A stretch of 64,000 bases of DNA from Paraspadella gotoi (lineage: Eukaryota; Chaetognatha). This document shows, one piece after another, positions 52,201 to 61,200 of the stretch. Where the stretch lies: assembly GCA_051294375.1 (NCBI GenBank), contig CM119269.1, positions 10,894,883 to 10,958,882 of the forward strand. Direction: 5' to 3'. Under the pieces are notes generated by a model. That model ran no database searches and was not told the origin of the DNA. It saw only the letters and a list, made by a program, of their open reading frames with translations. Numbering within the stretch: position 1 is the stretch's first letter; the number at the start of each line of letters is the position of its first letter. A program made the translations under genes and the position numbers.

Positions 52201-54930
52201 ACGGCAAGTCCAAGAAATCTTCAAAGTCTTCAAAGAATCACGGACGAGAGGCTCCGCCCTTCGCCGCGCTCTTTGCCAGCGCCTTCGGGGGTCGCGGATT
52301 CGGTGGTCGCGGATTCGGAAGCCGAAGCAGGAAACCCAAGAAGCGAGACGACTCATCGGATTCGGAGGTAGGGTGTGTGTGGGTGTGTCTCTCTCTCTCG
52401 CTCACTCTCTCTCTCTTTCACTCTCACTTTTCACTGCCGACTCCTTACTTAAAAAGGACGAGATGGTCGAGGCCCGACGTCAGCGCCGCAAAGGCACGGG
52501 GCTCAACTTCATGAACCTCATCATGGGCGGGACGCCGATGCCCCCGATGGGGTCGTCGGGCAAGAGCCCCCGAGACGGTTACGAGGAAGAGGACGACGAC
52601 GACGATTACGACGACTACGAAGACGGTTACGAGGAAGACGACTACGACGAACCTCCGCCGGCTCGTCATCCCGGAGAGAACCACCCCATGTACCAAATGT
52701 TCGGAGGTCGGAGGATGGAATCGAAGAACAAGAAGCGGAGCGGCAGGAGCATGTTCGGCGGTGGGGGCGGCATGGGAAGCATGTTTGGGGCAATGATGGG
52801 TCGAGGAGGTGGTGGTGGAGGCAACCCCATGATGGGGATGTTTGGAGGCGGAAGACACGGTGGTGGCGGCGGCGACGGCGGCGGCGGAAGGAGTAGGGGA
52901 ATGGGAGGAATGGGCGCCATGTTCGGCGGAGGCGGCATGAATCCAATGTCGATGATGTTCGGACGAGGCGGAAACGACGGTCGACGACGCAGCATGTTTG
53001 GCGGAGGAGGAGGGGGAGGAGGAGGAGGTAGGAGGGGCTCCATGATGCAGATGTTCACTGGAGGCATGGGAGGCGGCATGGGAGGCGGCATGGGTGCCAT
53101 GGGAGGAAGAGGAGGGGGACCCATGGGAGGCATGTTCGGCGGTGGGGGCGCAAAGGGCAGAAGAGCCAGCGTGGCGGGAATGGGCGGAGGCATGGGGGCC
53201 GGCATGTTCGGCGGAGGCAGGGGAGGAGGAGGAGGAATGAACAAGGGAGGCAGGGGAGGTCAGTTCATGTCCAACATGATGGGAGCACGAAAAGGAGGCC
53301 GACCTTACTCGAGCATGATGAACTTGAGTAGATGAGCTCCTGGGAGTTGGATGGATGTTGTTCAGCCGTTTTTAAGCCGGAGGGGGGGAGATTCAAAAGC
53401 CAGAATGTGTTTCACGACTTTGTTTCCACGACGCCATTTTTTTTTGTTCCTTTAGCTCCGACGGAGATAAGAGGAAGTGTCTTTTTTTCCTTTCAGAAAA
53501 AGCCTCGGGCGTAGACAACTTTGCCCATTTTGTTAAAGTAACTTTCTCATCAGATGCTTTTATCAGTCATCTCGTGTTTTTTTTTTACTTTCTCGTGGTT
53601 CCCTTTTAGTTCAGGGAAGTTAAAAGCCTTTAGAAAATTTTTTTCTCAGATTTATAGATAACTCAGCTTTTTTGTCAAGTATTAGGTAATTTTTTTCATT
53701 CCCAAAACAGTGGCAGAGCCAGAAATGATACGTTATTATTAATCTAGTATTATCTTCAAGATGAATGGAGGTCCTAATTCATAAATCAATAAGTTTTTTT
53801 TTATTGGTCGTCGATTGAGTGAAGAAAAAAATATTTTATTTTCGACGTCCAATTTTTAACCTTTTTACGGATTTCTTCCAGATCAACAAGAGAGAGAATT
53901 TTAAAATACTGCTTAGAGACAATTTTCACAAATGAAATACAAAATTTGTCGAAACATAAGGATTCCGAATTCATTAGGATTCATTAACATTCAGAATATA
54001 AAATGTAAAATAGAAATCGAACTTACCTCTCGGAATATTCCAGCGAGAGCGAGACCTTCTCGTCGTTGGTGTAGATCTTCTTCCTCCAATCCTCCGGATC
54101 CTCCACTTCTCCAACTTCTTCCCTGGAACTGGTCGTCGTCGCCGCGGAAGGCGTCGACTCGGGATTCGAGGCGTAGAAATCTCGTCGTCGCTTCATCTCC
54201 ACTGAAGAAGGACATCAAACGGAATAATGGAATGAATTGGTGAAGAACATAAACTTAAATAAACGAAAACATTTTATTCTTGAATTCTGAGGTCACCGTA
54301 AATTTAAAACTAGAAAAAATTTTAAAAAATTATGTTTCATTTTTGTGATAAGGCAATGCATTCAATCATTAACACTTCGGCAACAAAGTCAAACAGACGA
54401 CAAACGAAAAAAAATTAGTTGGTTTCCCTTATCGAATTGTTAAAAATCTAATTTATCCATGAGTCACTCTGCTGATAGTCACGTAGTGATTTTCAACGTC
54501 TGTTAACCCAAATTAAATTTGCTAAACCTTTGAAAAGTCCAGGAACCAATTTGTAAACGATCGCTTGAAGAGTCTTGTCAGGGCGGAGGTTGGTTAAAGG
54601 CTTCGTCTTATGAACCTGTAAGACAAATCAAATTTTTTATCAATCACAGAAGAACGGGCAAACAGCCAAACAATCAATTATTACCTGGGTGTCACAGATG
54701 GGACACGTTTTTGATGACTCCAGATATCGAACGATGCAAGCGCGACAGACTAAAAAAAACGATTAAAATTCTCTATCCGACTACTACAAAAGGAATCATG
54801 CATGACAAATCAACTTACAAGAGTGAAGGCATTCGATGATAGTCGTGGCGTCCACATAATAACCTCCGCACAAAACGCACATCAAGTGAGAGTTCAAGTC
54901 TCTCATCTTTAACTTAGTAGTTCGATGCAT
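38132..54930 (-). CDS. PCGF4/Psc-like: Polycomb group RING finger protein (BMI1/Psc type), 1,401 aa, 17 exons
   Basis: Exons on the minus strand: 54930-54819, 54749-54685, 54615-54528, 54201-54027, 47764-47638, 47218-47059, 46765-46574, 43063-42916, 42842-41135, 41020-40645, 40530-40444, 40163-40080, 39837-39702, 39611-39152, 39028-38959, 38573-38485 and 38260-38132 (stop). Their summed length is 4,206 nt, divisible by three, with no internal stop and every phase closing. The start [13 protein letters not shown] matches the BMI1 start, RING Cys/His spacing is as in BMI1, and a RAWUL domain follows (residues about 161-232). In this family the protein is the non-catalytic partner of RING1 in PRC1, which ubiquitinates histone H2A. 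Vertebrate BMI1 is only about 326 aa. Here residues about 240-1401 are a disordered Gln/Pro, then Ser/Thr/Ala-rich tail with an AT-hook core RGRP at about 1142-1145. Long tails are known in insect Psc and Su(z)2. Introns 4 and 7 host opposite-strand genes. Confidence 0.92.
38701..38905 (-). mobile_element. tRNA-derived SINE-like repeat in PCGF intron 15
   Basis: On the minus strand a near-consensus B box, GGGTTCAATCCC (38842-38831), follows a tRNA-like head (about 38895-38850). The body toward 38701 has no protein frame. It lies wholly inside the intron between 38958 and 38574. Confidence 0.55.
40186..40288. repeat. (GA)n microsatellite in PCGF intron 11
   Basis: GA tract with a few AAG interruptions, lying between exons 11 and 12. 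On the coding (minus) strand it is a CT tract near the 3' splice site of exon 12. Confidence 0.93.
43401..45167 (+). CDS. Fatty-acid-binding-protein-like gene with a poly-His leader, 5' incomplete, nested in PCGF intron 7
   Basis: Tentative exons are 43401-43615, 43652-43694, 44766-44855 and 44931-45167 (stop). Exon 1 encodes a charged leader with twelve consecutive His (43485-43520), then [20 protein letters not shown], which matches the start of intracellular lipid-binding proteins (consensus F-G-x-W-K-L-x-x-S-E-N-F-D-x-Y-x-K). Exons 3-4 contain [12 protein letters not shown] and [14 protein letters not shown], at the positions of the family's later strands. Members carry fatty acids or retinoids in a ten-strand barrel. 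Problems: the first intron would be only 36 nt, and exon 2 fits the family best ([13 protein letters not shown]) in a frame that the flanking phases do not support. So there is either an indel error, a wrong model, or a decaying gene. No start codon exon was found. Confidence 0.55.
43990..44310 (+). repeat. Diverged tandem pair, unit about 155 bp
   Basis: Two consecutive units share the order GTGAAA...TTTCCACT/TTTTCACT...ACGATTCCA...CAATCACACACTT...ACCCA...AAATTTCA...GTAATTGG. The first spans about 43990-44143 and the second 44150-44310. Identity is visibly lower than in the 5.9-kb duplication, so this is an older event. Confidence 0.75.
45277..46366 (+). CDS. Charged, then Ala/Ser-rich low-complexity protein (332 residues visible), nested in PCGF intron 7
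   Basis: Exons 45277-45751 and 45843-46366 join in phase (AAA G|GA GGC) to one open frame. The first exon is preceded by GAACAG and followed by GTGAGA. The first 150 residues are basic, then alternating Lys/Glu/Arg-rich. The second exon has [17 protein letters not shown], a short plausible helix, followed by a degenerate repeat of the type A-A-D-x-S-A-A to the stop. No start codon lies in the first exon, so there must be an upstream exon or a link to the fatty-acid-binding-like gene just upstream (same strand, similar Ala/Asp/Ser style). Function unknown. Confidence 0.45.
46824..47050 (+). repeat. Dispersed AT-rich repeat, copy 1 (PCGF intron 6)
   Basis: About 225 bp matching 48421-48649 in the same orientation. 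Shared landmarks include AATTAAAATAGTTTAATCAA, TTTCATATAAAAACAAATAT and AATCATACGGAACATTC. It ends a few bases from the 5' splice site after exon 6. Confidence 0.9.
47059..47764 (-). other. RAWUL-domain exons of the PCGF gene
   Basis: Exons 47764-47638 and 47218-47059 encode [17 protein letters not shown], then [20 protein letters not shown], both near-identical to the RAWUL (ubiquitin-like) domain of BMI1. That domain binds polyhomeotic/PHC and other PRC1 partners. The exon junction is in phase 0 after an ATG codon next to a CCATGG palindrome. Confidence 0.95.
48198..48225. repeat. Hairpin GATCTGC...GCAGATT
   Basis: GCCGGATCTGC, a 5-nt loop, then GCAGATTCCGGC form a strong stem. A similar GATCTGC...GCAGATC hairpin is at about 44465-44481, which suggests a dispersed element whose ends carry this motif. 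Confidence 0.6.
48421..48649 (+). repeat. Dispersed AT-rich repeat, copy 2 (PCGF intron 4)
   Basis: Second copy of the repeat at 46824-47050, direct orientation, about 1.6 kb away, on the other side of exons 5 and 6. Confidence 0.9.
48923..50407. mobile_element. hAT-type DNA transposon, non-autonomous, with 8-bp target duplication
   Basis: Both ends are bordered by CATGCAAC (48915-48922 and 50408-50415), a perfect 8-bp target site duplication as made by hAT transposases. The termini are inverted: TAGGGTTCCGTTAACCGTTAA on the left, and TAGAGTTCCGATAACCGTTAA when the right end is read inward. Sub-terminal TTAACGGTTAA motifs are repeated several times near both ends, as in many hAT elements. 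The 1,485-bp interior is AT-rich, without a transposase frame, and contains an unrelated palindromic insertion at about 49517-49668. It lies in PCGF intron 4. Confidence 0.85.
49517..49668 (+). ncRNA. Hammerhead-ribozyme-like palindrome inside the hAT element
   Basis: Two arms of about 50 bp are inverted complements (left, about 49517-49579, begins CAAAGTTTATTTG and ends TTTCGACTCT; right, 49611-49668, begins AGAGTCGAAACATG). Between them is CTGATG (49588-49593), a 5-bp stem GACTC/GAGTC (49596-49600 and 49611-49615), and GAAAC (49616-49620), in the order of the hammerhead core CUGAUGA-stem II-GAAA. Stem III could form from the self-complementary ACATGT (49567-49572 and 49619-49624). Such motifs occur in the terminal repeats of Penelope-like elements and retrozymes. 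One extra base follows CTGATG and stem I is weak, so activity is doubtful. Confidence 0.45.
51040..53335 (+). CDS. Gly/Met-rich low-complexity protein (547 aa from ATG 51147), nested in PCGF intron 4
   Basis: Exons 51040-51081 (possible upstream exon, in frame), 51141-51284, 51330-51443, 51613-51800, 51876-52025, 52193-52367 and 52457-53335 (stop) join with consistent phases; the intron at 51285-51329 is only 45 nt. From the ATG at 51147 the protein has an Asn-rich start, a Ser/Arg and Asp-rich middle, [20 protein letters not shown] with apparent SR-like phosphosites, a [16 protein letters not shown] block, and an acidic Tyr/Asp block ([20 protein letters not shown]). A C-terminal half of about 190 residues is built from repeats of MFGGGGGMG and MGGGMGGG type with scattered Arg-Arg-Ser. 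Gly/Met/Arg-rich tails of this sort occur in RNA-binding or condensate-forming proteins and in some structural secreted proteins. No folded domain or signal peptide is visible. Confidence 0.6.
53336..54026. other. Remainder of PCGF intron 4
   Basis: AT-rich sequence between the stop of the nested gene and PCGF exon 4. It holds the 3' untranslated part of the nested gene but no further coding segment. Confidence 0.5.
54528..54930 (-). other. RING-finger exons of the PCGF gene
   Basis: The first three exons encode a C3HC4 RING with ligands at Cys18, Cys21, Cys34, His36, Cys39, Cys42, Cys53 and Cys56 of the predicted protein, the same numbering as in BMI1. All eight ligands are present. The following [17 protein letters not shown] stretch and the next exon ([10 protein letters not shown]) are also close to vertebrate BMI1/MEL18. 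This is the part that binds RING1 in known PRC1 complexes. Two introns of 69 nt each interrupt it. Confidence 0.95.
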
Positions 54931-55489
54931 ATCGGCGTCGTTCGATTCGAGATAGACGTAAGACAGGTCTCGGTGTTTCTAAGTGTTACTTCGGAAAACA
55001 ATCGCCTTTGCGTCATTTGGTTAGAAAGTTCAATGGATTTAGTGGCGAGATATTACGTTCGAGCGAATCGTTGCAAATTCGGTAGAATAACGTTGATTGC
55101 ATCATAAACGAGATTGTGGAAATTTCATCTTTTTTTTTTCTAAAAAAAAATATAAGTATTAAAAATATATCCAATTGATACGAGGTTTGTTGATAATAAG
55201 ATAATAAGAGAGTAAGTGGTCAGTGCTTGTAGAAAAAGGATATAAAAATAAACTTCCATTAACGTATGATTGCGAAACAAACGAAACGCATCATGGCACT
55301 GATTTCGTGTGAAAAAAAAGATTCACCAAAAAAAATAGGTTCCCTACCCATTGTATTGTATTACCCAATGTATTTAATGCGTGTAAAATATGGATTGTAT
55401 AACGGTACTCAATATATAGGAGGTAAAAATTATTCGAGTGAATTTTACCATCGTCGTCCCAATTAATAAAAATCAGATCCACGAGTCGA
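54931..55489. other. Upstream region of the PCGF gene
   Basis: AT-rich region between the PCGF start codon and the PAL relic. It presumably holds the PCGF promoter and 5' leader; no clear TATA box at a usable distance was identified. Confidence 0.4.
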
Positions 55490-56430
55490 CGACTTTATCT
55501 TCAAAAATTGTGAAGCCTTTGACTTCGATTTTTGGATCAAAGGGGCCGTTGATAGCATACAGCATTTGCTCCCGGAGAGATAATGCAATGGCGAAAACAA
55601 GGCCATTTGATGAAACCAATTTGATGACCGTCGAGCGAGTTAAAAACTAATGATCAAGTTCTCGCGATCGGCGACGTACTGTTTGTTTTTGCCGTTGTCG
55701 AGAGCCAAACTGTGACGATACTGAAAAATGCTATTAATATAGGTTATTATCCTTATTTTCATGAATGAACGTCCGTCAGGACTGAATTTAAGCACTCGAT
55801 TCTTGATTTCAACGTTAAGCGGTTTGCTGAAGTGTTGGTCGTCTAATCCAGGGACGAACTTCTCGCCCAGGTTTAATACGGGCGTAGACCACGAAAATCT
55901 TGAATACTTCAAGACCTGGTGAGTCCCGATATCTGTGAAATAAACGGCGCCATCGTGATCGACTGTGATACCATGAGGCAAGTAAAACTTGTTTGCGCCA
56001 GTTGCGTGCTTGATTTGCCCGGTCTTATGATCTACTATTAGAATGGTATTCTGCGAAATGGGCGTTCTATATTTTTCGGACAATATGAAGTTCGAGTCAA
56101 AAATGTGTAGTGTGGCGGTATATTCACACCGTCTCATGTCCATCATCGTTCAGCCAATACCATTGGCTCAGACGTGGAACACACCATTCCAGGCGTTGTG
56201 TTCCATCCACACTTCACAGTCCTAACGACTTCCCTCTGCGTTTGGCAAACTGGCGTAACTGAGGGTCGGAAGCCCCCAAAGCCAACAGTGAGATGCCCCA
56301 TCCCAATGGGTATCATAGGCAACCCGGCTGTTGCCATAGTAGACTCAATCTCCTGTTGCCCCGATGAAAGACGAGAAGGTCGTCTCCCGGAGTTTCCGCC
56401 ACGCCGCTCACTGGGCCGAGCGTCACGCCC
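55490..56430 (-). pseudogene. Decayed peptidyl-alpha-hydroxyglycine alpha-amidating lyase (PAL/PAM) relic
   Basis: On the minus strand, pieces line up in order with PAL: LGPVSGVAETPGDDLLVFHRGNR (around 56410-56345; only key residues matter, the FHRG motif), then FDSNF...NTILIVDHKTG, YLPHGITVDHDGAVYFTDIG and KFVPGLDDQHFSKP (56095-55825), RVLKFSPDGRSF, HSLALDNGKNKQYVADREN (to 55660), and in another frame LVFAIAL...MLYAINGPFD (55640-55490). PAL converts peptidyl-hydroxyglycine to the amidated peptide. Three defects argue for a pseudogene: an interspersed repeat sits after HRGNR, the segment that normally holds the catalytic Tyr between FSKP and RVLKFSP is missing, and the frame shifts after the DREN motif. 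The lack of introns fits a retrocopy. The zinc-ligand-type His in LPHG and RHSLAL remain. Confidence 0.7.
56111..56338 (-). repeat. Interspersed repeat of about 240 bp, copy 1 (in the PAL relic)
   Basis: Read on the minus strand it starts ATGGCAACAGCCGGGTTGCC, contains TCTCACTGTTGGCTTTGGGG and GCTTCCGACCCTCAGT, and ends GGTGTGAATATACCGCCACA. The copy at 61640-61883 has the same landmarks on the plus strand. The start is a short palindrome (GGCAAC...GTTGCC). It interrupts the PAL reading frame. Confidence 0.92.
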
Positions 56431-57277
56431 GTAACGATGAGATTAGAAATGAAGATCAAATTGGTCCCAGCTCCGGAAATCGAGATAAATAACAAAAAGA
56501 AGTTGGCGAAAAAAAACGGCTCGGTGGAGCCATCATGCCCCAAATTCAGCTACGGCTTGATTTATCTTAATAAAATAATCAAAGCATTATTTTTATGTGT
56601 TTATTATTTTTTGTTGTTGTTGTTTTTTTGTGTTTTGTTTTCTGGACAGAAAAACAAGGTAGTTGAAGTAGTTTGGTCGTCAAAAATGGCAAGATTAATC
56701 CAAACAAAAAACGAAGAATAACCGCATCGCAGTAGTCAGATGTTTAGTTCGATAGCTGATGAGTCATTCGTGATTGACGTCGCCGTCAACATCTGGAGTC
56801 GGGCGAGAGGGATTGCGGCTGAGAAGGAGGGCAGCCTTACCCTTCATCGGTAAAATGTTTAGTTTTTCCCGAAAATAGTAAGACGCAGTGTTTGTCCAAT
56901 GTGTGAAAAACTCCGCGGTCCGTCGTCCGCTGCGGAATAAATCACAACAAAGATTCGAATCGGTGATTCTGCGTGAAGGCGAACGGTGGCGCTGTGAGGA
57001 AGGGAATAGCGGGAAACGCTAACAAGAGATCATCGCATTTGTTTTTGGTAAGTTTAGGTAAGGTCAGAGCTGTGGAACTGGCGCAACTTGGGACATATTA
57101 AACGGTTGATAACAATTATTTATTTATTATATATACTCATTAATAACTTAGGATTTAAATCATTCATTAATGAGAATTTTATTTCATATCAATAATGATA
57201 CAGCAGCATACATAAGCAACAAAATAAACCAAAGAAATAAAAACAGAATTAAGTGGTTAATGTGAAGGAAAACTAAG
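56431..57277. other. Non-coding stretch
   Basis: No gene recognised. The GTTGTTGTTGTTTTTTTG stretch near 56613 and a moderately GC-rich patch at 56760-57010 are the only features. Confidence 0.4.
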
Positions 57278-57640
57278 CTACGAGATCATTTCTATATTTT
57301 CATAGAAATAAGACAAAACTTTATTTTTCGTCAAAGTTAATTGTTTCATGAATCGTTCATGACTAATTTTGAAAATATTATAAATGTCAGGGTAACCAAA
57401 AACATTTTCTAAGGTTTCTGATGCTTTCCCATCGATGCCAGCCAAAGATCTTACGAATTTCGTTATTAATGGCTACATTTAGTTGGTACATATCTTTAAA
57501 ACGAAAGTATTTAACTTCACAGCCATATCGTAGTACTGAGACACAATTACTGTAAAATAATTGTAACAAAACTGCTTCATTTGGTTTGTGTAACGCATTC
57601 AAAATACTATTGGAGGATCTATAAAAGGACATTAGATCAG
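57278..57640 (-). mobile_element. Non-LTR retrotransposon fragment (3' end of reverse-transcriptase ORF)
   Basis: The minus-strand frame contains SSNSILNALHKPNEAVLLQL, SNCVSVLRYGCEVKYF and NNEIRKIFGWHRWESIRNL, which match the thumb/connection region downstream of the reverse transcriptase in LINE-type ORF2 proteins (usually ...HRWESVR.LRE..GY). A single-base frame change after IRNL restores the expected FGYPDIYNIFKISHERF up to a TAG at 57280-57278. It is a 5'-truncated, frameshifted, dead copy of the usual LINE kind. Confidence 0.8.
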
Positions 57641-58216
57641 GTATGGGATCGAAATCAAAATTATTTCCCGATTTTAGGTTAAATCCTGGATATTTCCAAC
57701 TCGTGACTCTTAATATTAATAAATATTGATTTAGTTAAGAAAGATTAATGATTTCTATCATTCCTATCATTCTTTAAACTTTGTGCAAGATCATGAAATA
57801 ACTGCTGCGGAAACACTGCTGAAAAATCATCAGCAGTCGCTGGAAAGAATCGGTGGCTGCCGCTCTGCCTTACCACAGGTAGGTCGTTTGGCAGGTTCGG
57901 TCGCTTTGGAAGAAGAATTTGTCCAGTCTTTCTAAAGAGAGCAAGAAGAGGAGGATGAGTGGAAATATTGGAAAAGAGAAAAAACAGGTTTTCCCAAATT
58001 TAAAAAAAAGGAAAGAAGTCTCAGCATCATCGCCTCGCCTTTTTTAAAAAATCCAGCCTATTAAGTAGACTTTTTATAGTATAATATAAATCAAAATATA
58101 ATTTTAGTGGACATGAAAACGAAATACGTAATTCTTTGACAAAGACGCATCAGTATTACGTGGAAAAGAGACAAGAATTGTTCCTTCGACCCGAAGGTAC
58201 ATAAGTAAAAACTAAA
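57641..58216. other. Upstream region of the GPR158-like gene
   Basis: AT-rich, with no coding segment recognised. The start codon downstream sits in a favourable context (AAAATGGCG). Confidence 0.4.
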
Positions 58217-61200
58217 ATGGCGTCCTCGCGAACTCCGACCGCGACGTCGACTCTGCTAGCGCTGATGACGCTGGCGACAGCATTGACTCTGACCGTGGCG
58301 CAGTTCGAGTGGTTCCAAAAGGACAAATTCGACGAAATTTGGCGCAAAATCCACGTTGTCAACGCCCAGTCCTGTGTTACGGCCAGGTGGGAGCGTTGAA
58401 AAAATGACAAATGAAAAATGAAAAAAATTGGGAATTATTAAATAAATCATTTATCTTTCGGATACATACAAGTTATTCATTCATTCATTCATTCATTCAT
58501 TCATTCATTCATTCATTCATTCATTCATTCATTCCTTCATTCATTCATTCATTCATTCATTCATTCATTCCTTCAATCATTCAATCTTTCTTTCAATTTC
58601 CCTTTTTATCCAGACCCTCGGATCTCGTTCTTCCTATTGACGTCGTCACCCAAATACCCAACGTTAAACGCGCGGAGATTATTCCGTTGAGAAGGAACAG
58701 GACGGGAATAATGCACGTTTATAACACAGGTTGATATGTCCTTTTAAAATTAAAAAAAAGCAAATAAAAAGACAAAGAAGAAATTTATAACAAAAGTTGT
58801 CCAGTTGTAACTTCCTGCGACGTAATAAACCGCGTCGACTAAAGAGAGTGTGATAATGTAGGTGTGGATTAATAAGAGAACCAGGAGAGCGATAAAGACG
58901 ATTACGATTGTTAAGAATACGTAGGAAAAGTCGAAAGGCGGAATCCCTGTTTCTCGGGGAAAGGAGAGGGCCAGGCCCAGCCGACCTGGTCACCTCGCCC
59001 CTCTTCCTCCCCTTCCCAAATCCCCTGCCCTCCTCTCCCTTTCTCCCTCTCTTCCTCTATCTTTCCCCAACCCTTTTTAAACAACATTCTGGCAGCAGCC
59101 TCTCAAGGCACTGTTGTCCGCTACCTAAAACAGTTTTGAGAGTGAGGTAGTCCCTTTCGAGTCAGGTCAAGTCGGACGGCTATTTTAATCGTGAAAACAA
59201 CAACCCTTTACTCTCAGCCATCAACCGCGCCTTTTTCTGGAGCTATGTCCTCCAACGCCTCTACGACGAGCACGAACCAGGGCTACAGTATTACTATCTC
59301 TCTCAGAACGCGGACGTCATGGCTAACAAGGTGAGGCTGGTCAGGGTTACATCGATAGAAAATAGTTTCTTTAAGCAAGTCTTGAACCGTAAGTCCAAAC
59401 GCTGACTTCATTAAGCTCTATTCATTCAATTTAATTCAGTAAAAAAGTAATTGACCTCTCCGTTACCATACATGCTCTTCATTACTTTATAAAATTTTAC
59501 AACGATAAATCGTTCTTTACGAACAATCAACAATAGCCTTCGCGCCCTTTTTGAGCTGAAAGGTGTAAGTGGGTGGGTCGTCGAAAACGGTCGGTGGTGG
59601 AAAGGGCGTCCTCGAAGAGTTCCCCCACAGGCCCTGCAGTTGATCGTCGTCCAAGACTTGGTCCCAGATCCGGAAATTAGCCACCTTGCCCACGAATCTC
59701 TGCATCCGTTGGAAATTGCCCTCTTTGGCGTCTTGTTCTTGCCCGACAACAAAGGCGCCTCCTTCCGGCAAAAACCCTTTCTTCACGTTCCTTTTCTTGT
59801 TGACCAATTGAGCGTCGACGTAGGTCCAACCGTCTCCGCTGACTCCATCCCATCGCATGGTCACTCGTGTCCATCTGAAGATGACAATTCGGGAGTTGAT
59901 GAAGCTTCCCCCTAAACGAAACAACTCTTATCGCTACCTGTTCGTCGCCATCGTGTAGGGAAACTTGTAGTGCTGCGATTGAAAAGCCATCCCGAAGTCA
60001 TCCGGCTTCAATCGAAACTGAAAGTCCACGTGATTGTCGTGATACGAAAAAACGTGAGGATCCGTGACGCCGGACGTCGGCCGCATGAACATCCGAAAGT
60101 CGAGCGTCCAAGCTGAGAGCGACATCGGCTTCAACGGACGAAAGACGGCGTAAGCGTCGGGACGATCCACGGGAAACTCGAAACCGCAGATCGGCGAAGT
60201 CCGGGACGACGTCGCGGGGCAACGCCCACCCGGGACGGCGACGACGACGACGTCATTGGTGGAAGACGACGAAGTGACTTCGACATACTCGTTCTCGACT
60301 GTGGAGACGCGAACTGCGAGAACCCTTGACCCCGCGATTGAACAAAGAAGAAATAAGAAATTCCAAATCATATTCTCTCTTTTTTTTCTCGTTTTTATTT
60401 TTTGAGCGAGAGAAGTGAACGTTAGTGAGTTGAGCGGTCGAATGTCGTCTTGTGCCTATCGACGCTCCGGTGAACTTTCACGAGAAAGAGAAAAAAATTT
60501 GTTCGAAAATTGAATAAATAAATTAGTTTTTTTGTATTTTCGAAAACAAAATGTCAAATGAGAAAGATCGATCGAATTATCGTGGCTGAGAATCGGAAAT
60601 AACTTTGCAGGGATATAGATTTTTAGCTTCAATACACGTTGGATTCTTTTCTTTTTTTTACTTAGTAGTCGGAGTATTTAGAAGTATTTACCATTGAATT
60701 TAAATCATTTTTAGTAGACAGAAAATGGTCCCAATTCTCCCACAAGGGATTCGAGTCATTTCTTTGATGATTGACCTTATAAACGACACATTCACCCTCG
60801 GTTTGATTGATTGATTGGTTGATTGATTAATTGTTTTTTACTGATTAACAGATTGTCAATGCCTCGACGCTCATCTTCGACAACAGCTGCTCTTATCCGA
60901 ACTTCTACTACAACTTTTTCAACAAAACCATTCCATTATACGGTCCCAGTTGTTTCCGGGATGACAACGATTACGAGGTAAACTCGACATCAATAATGCC
61001 ATTGATGCCTGGCGGAAATTATCAAAGTCACTTACAAACAAATTGGCAATCAATCAATAATTAAATAAACGGATAAATCAGTCCATCGAATTCCATGAAA
61101 TTTTTTTCCTCAGGACTCCACCAACTGGTTGGGCATCCCCACGATGAAGACCGTCTCTTGCGACGACCTGGGGGCGGGAGTCCAGAACAACTACACCAAC

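Noticed and set aside
52666-53244. Minus-strand proline-rich open frame
   Set aside because: It is the mirror of the Gly/Met-rich exon (Gly codons read as Pro on the other strand).
56174-56434. Plus-strand frame over the interspersed repeat
   Set aside because: It covers the repeat and the antisense of the PAL relic; the second repeat copy does not conserve the frame.
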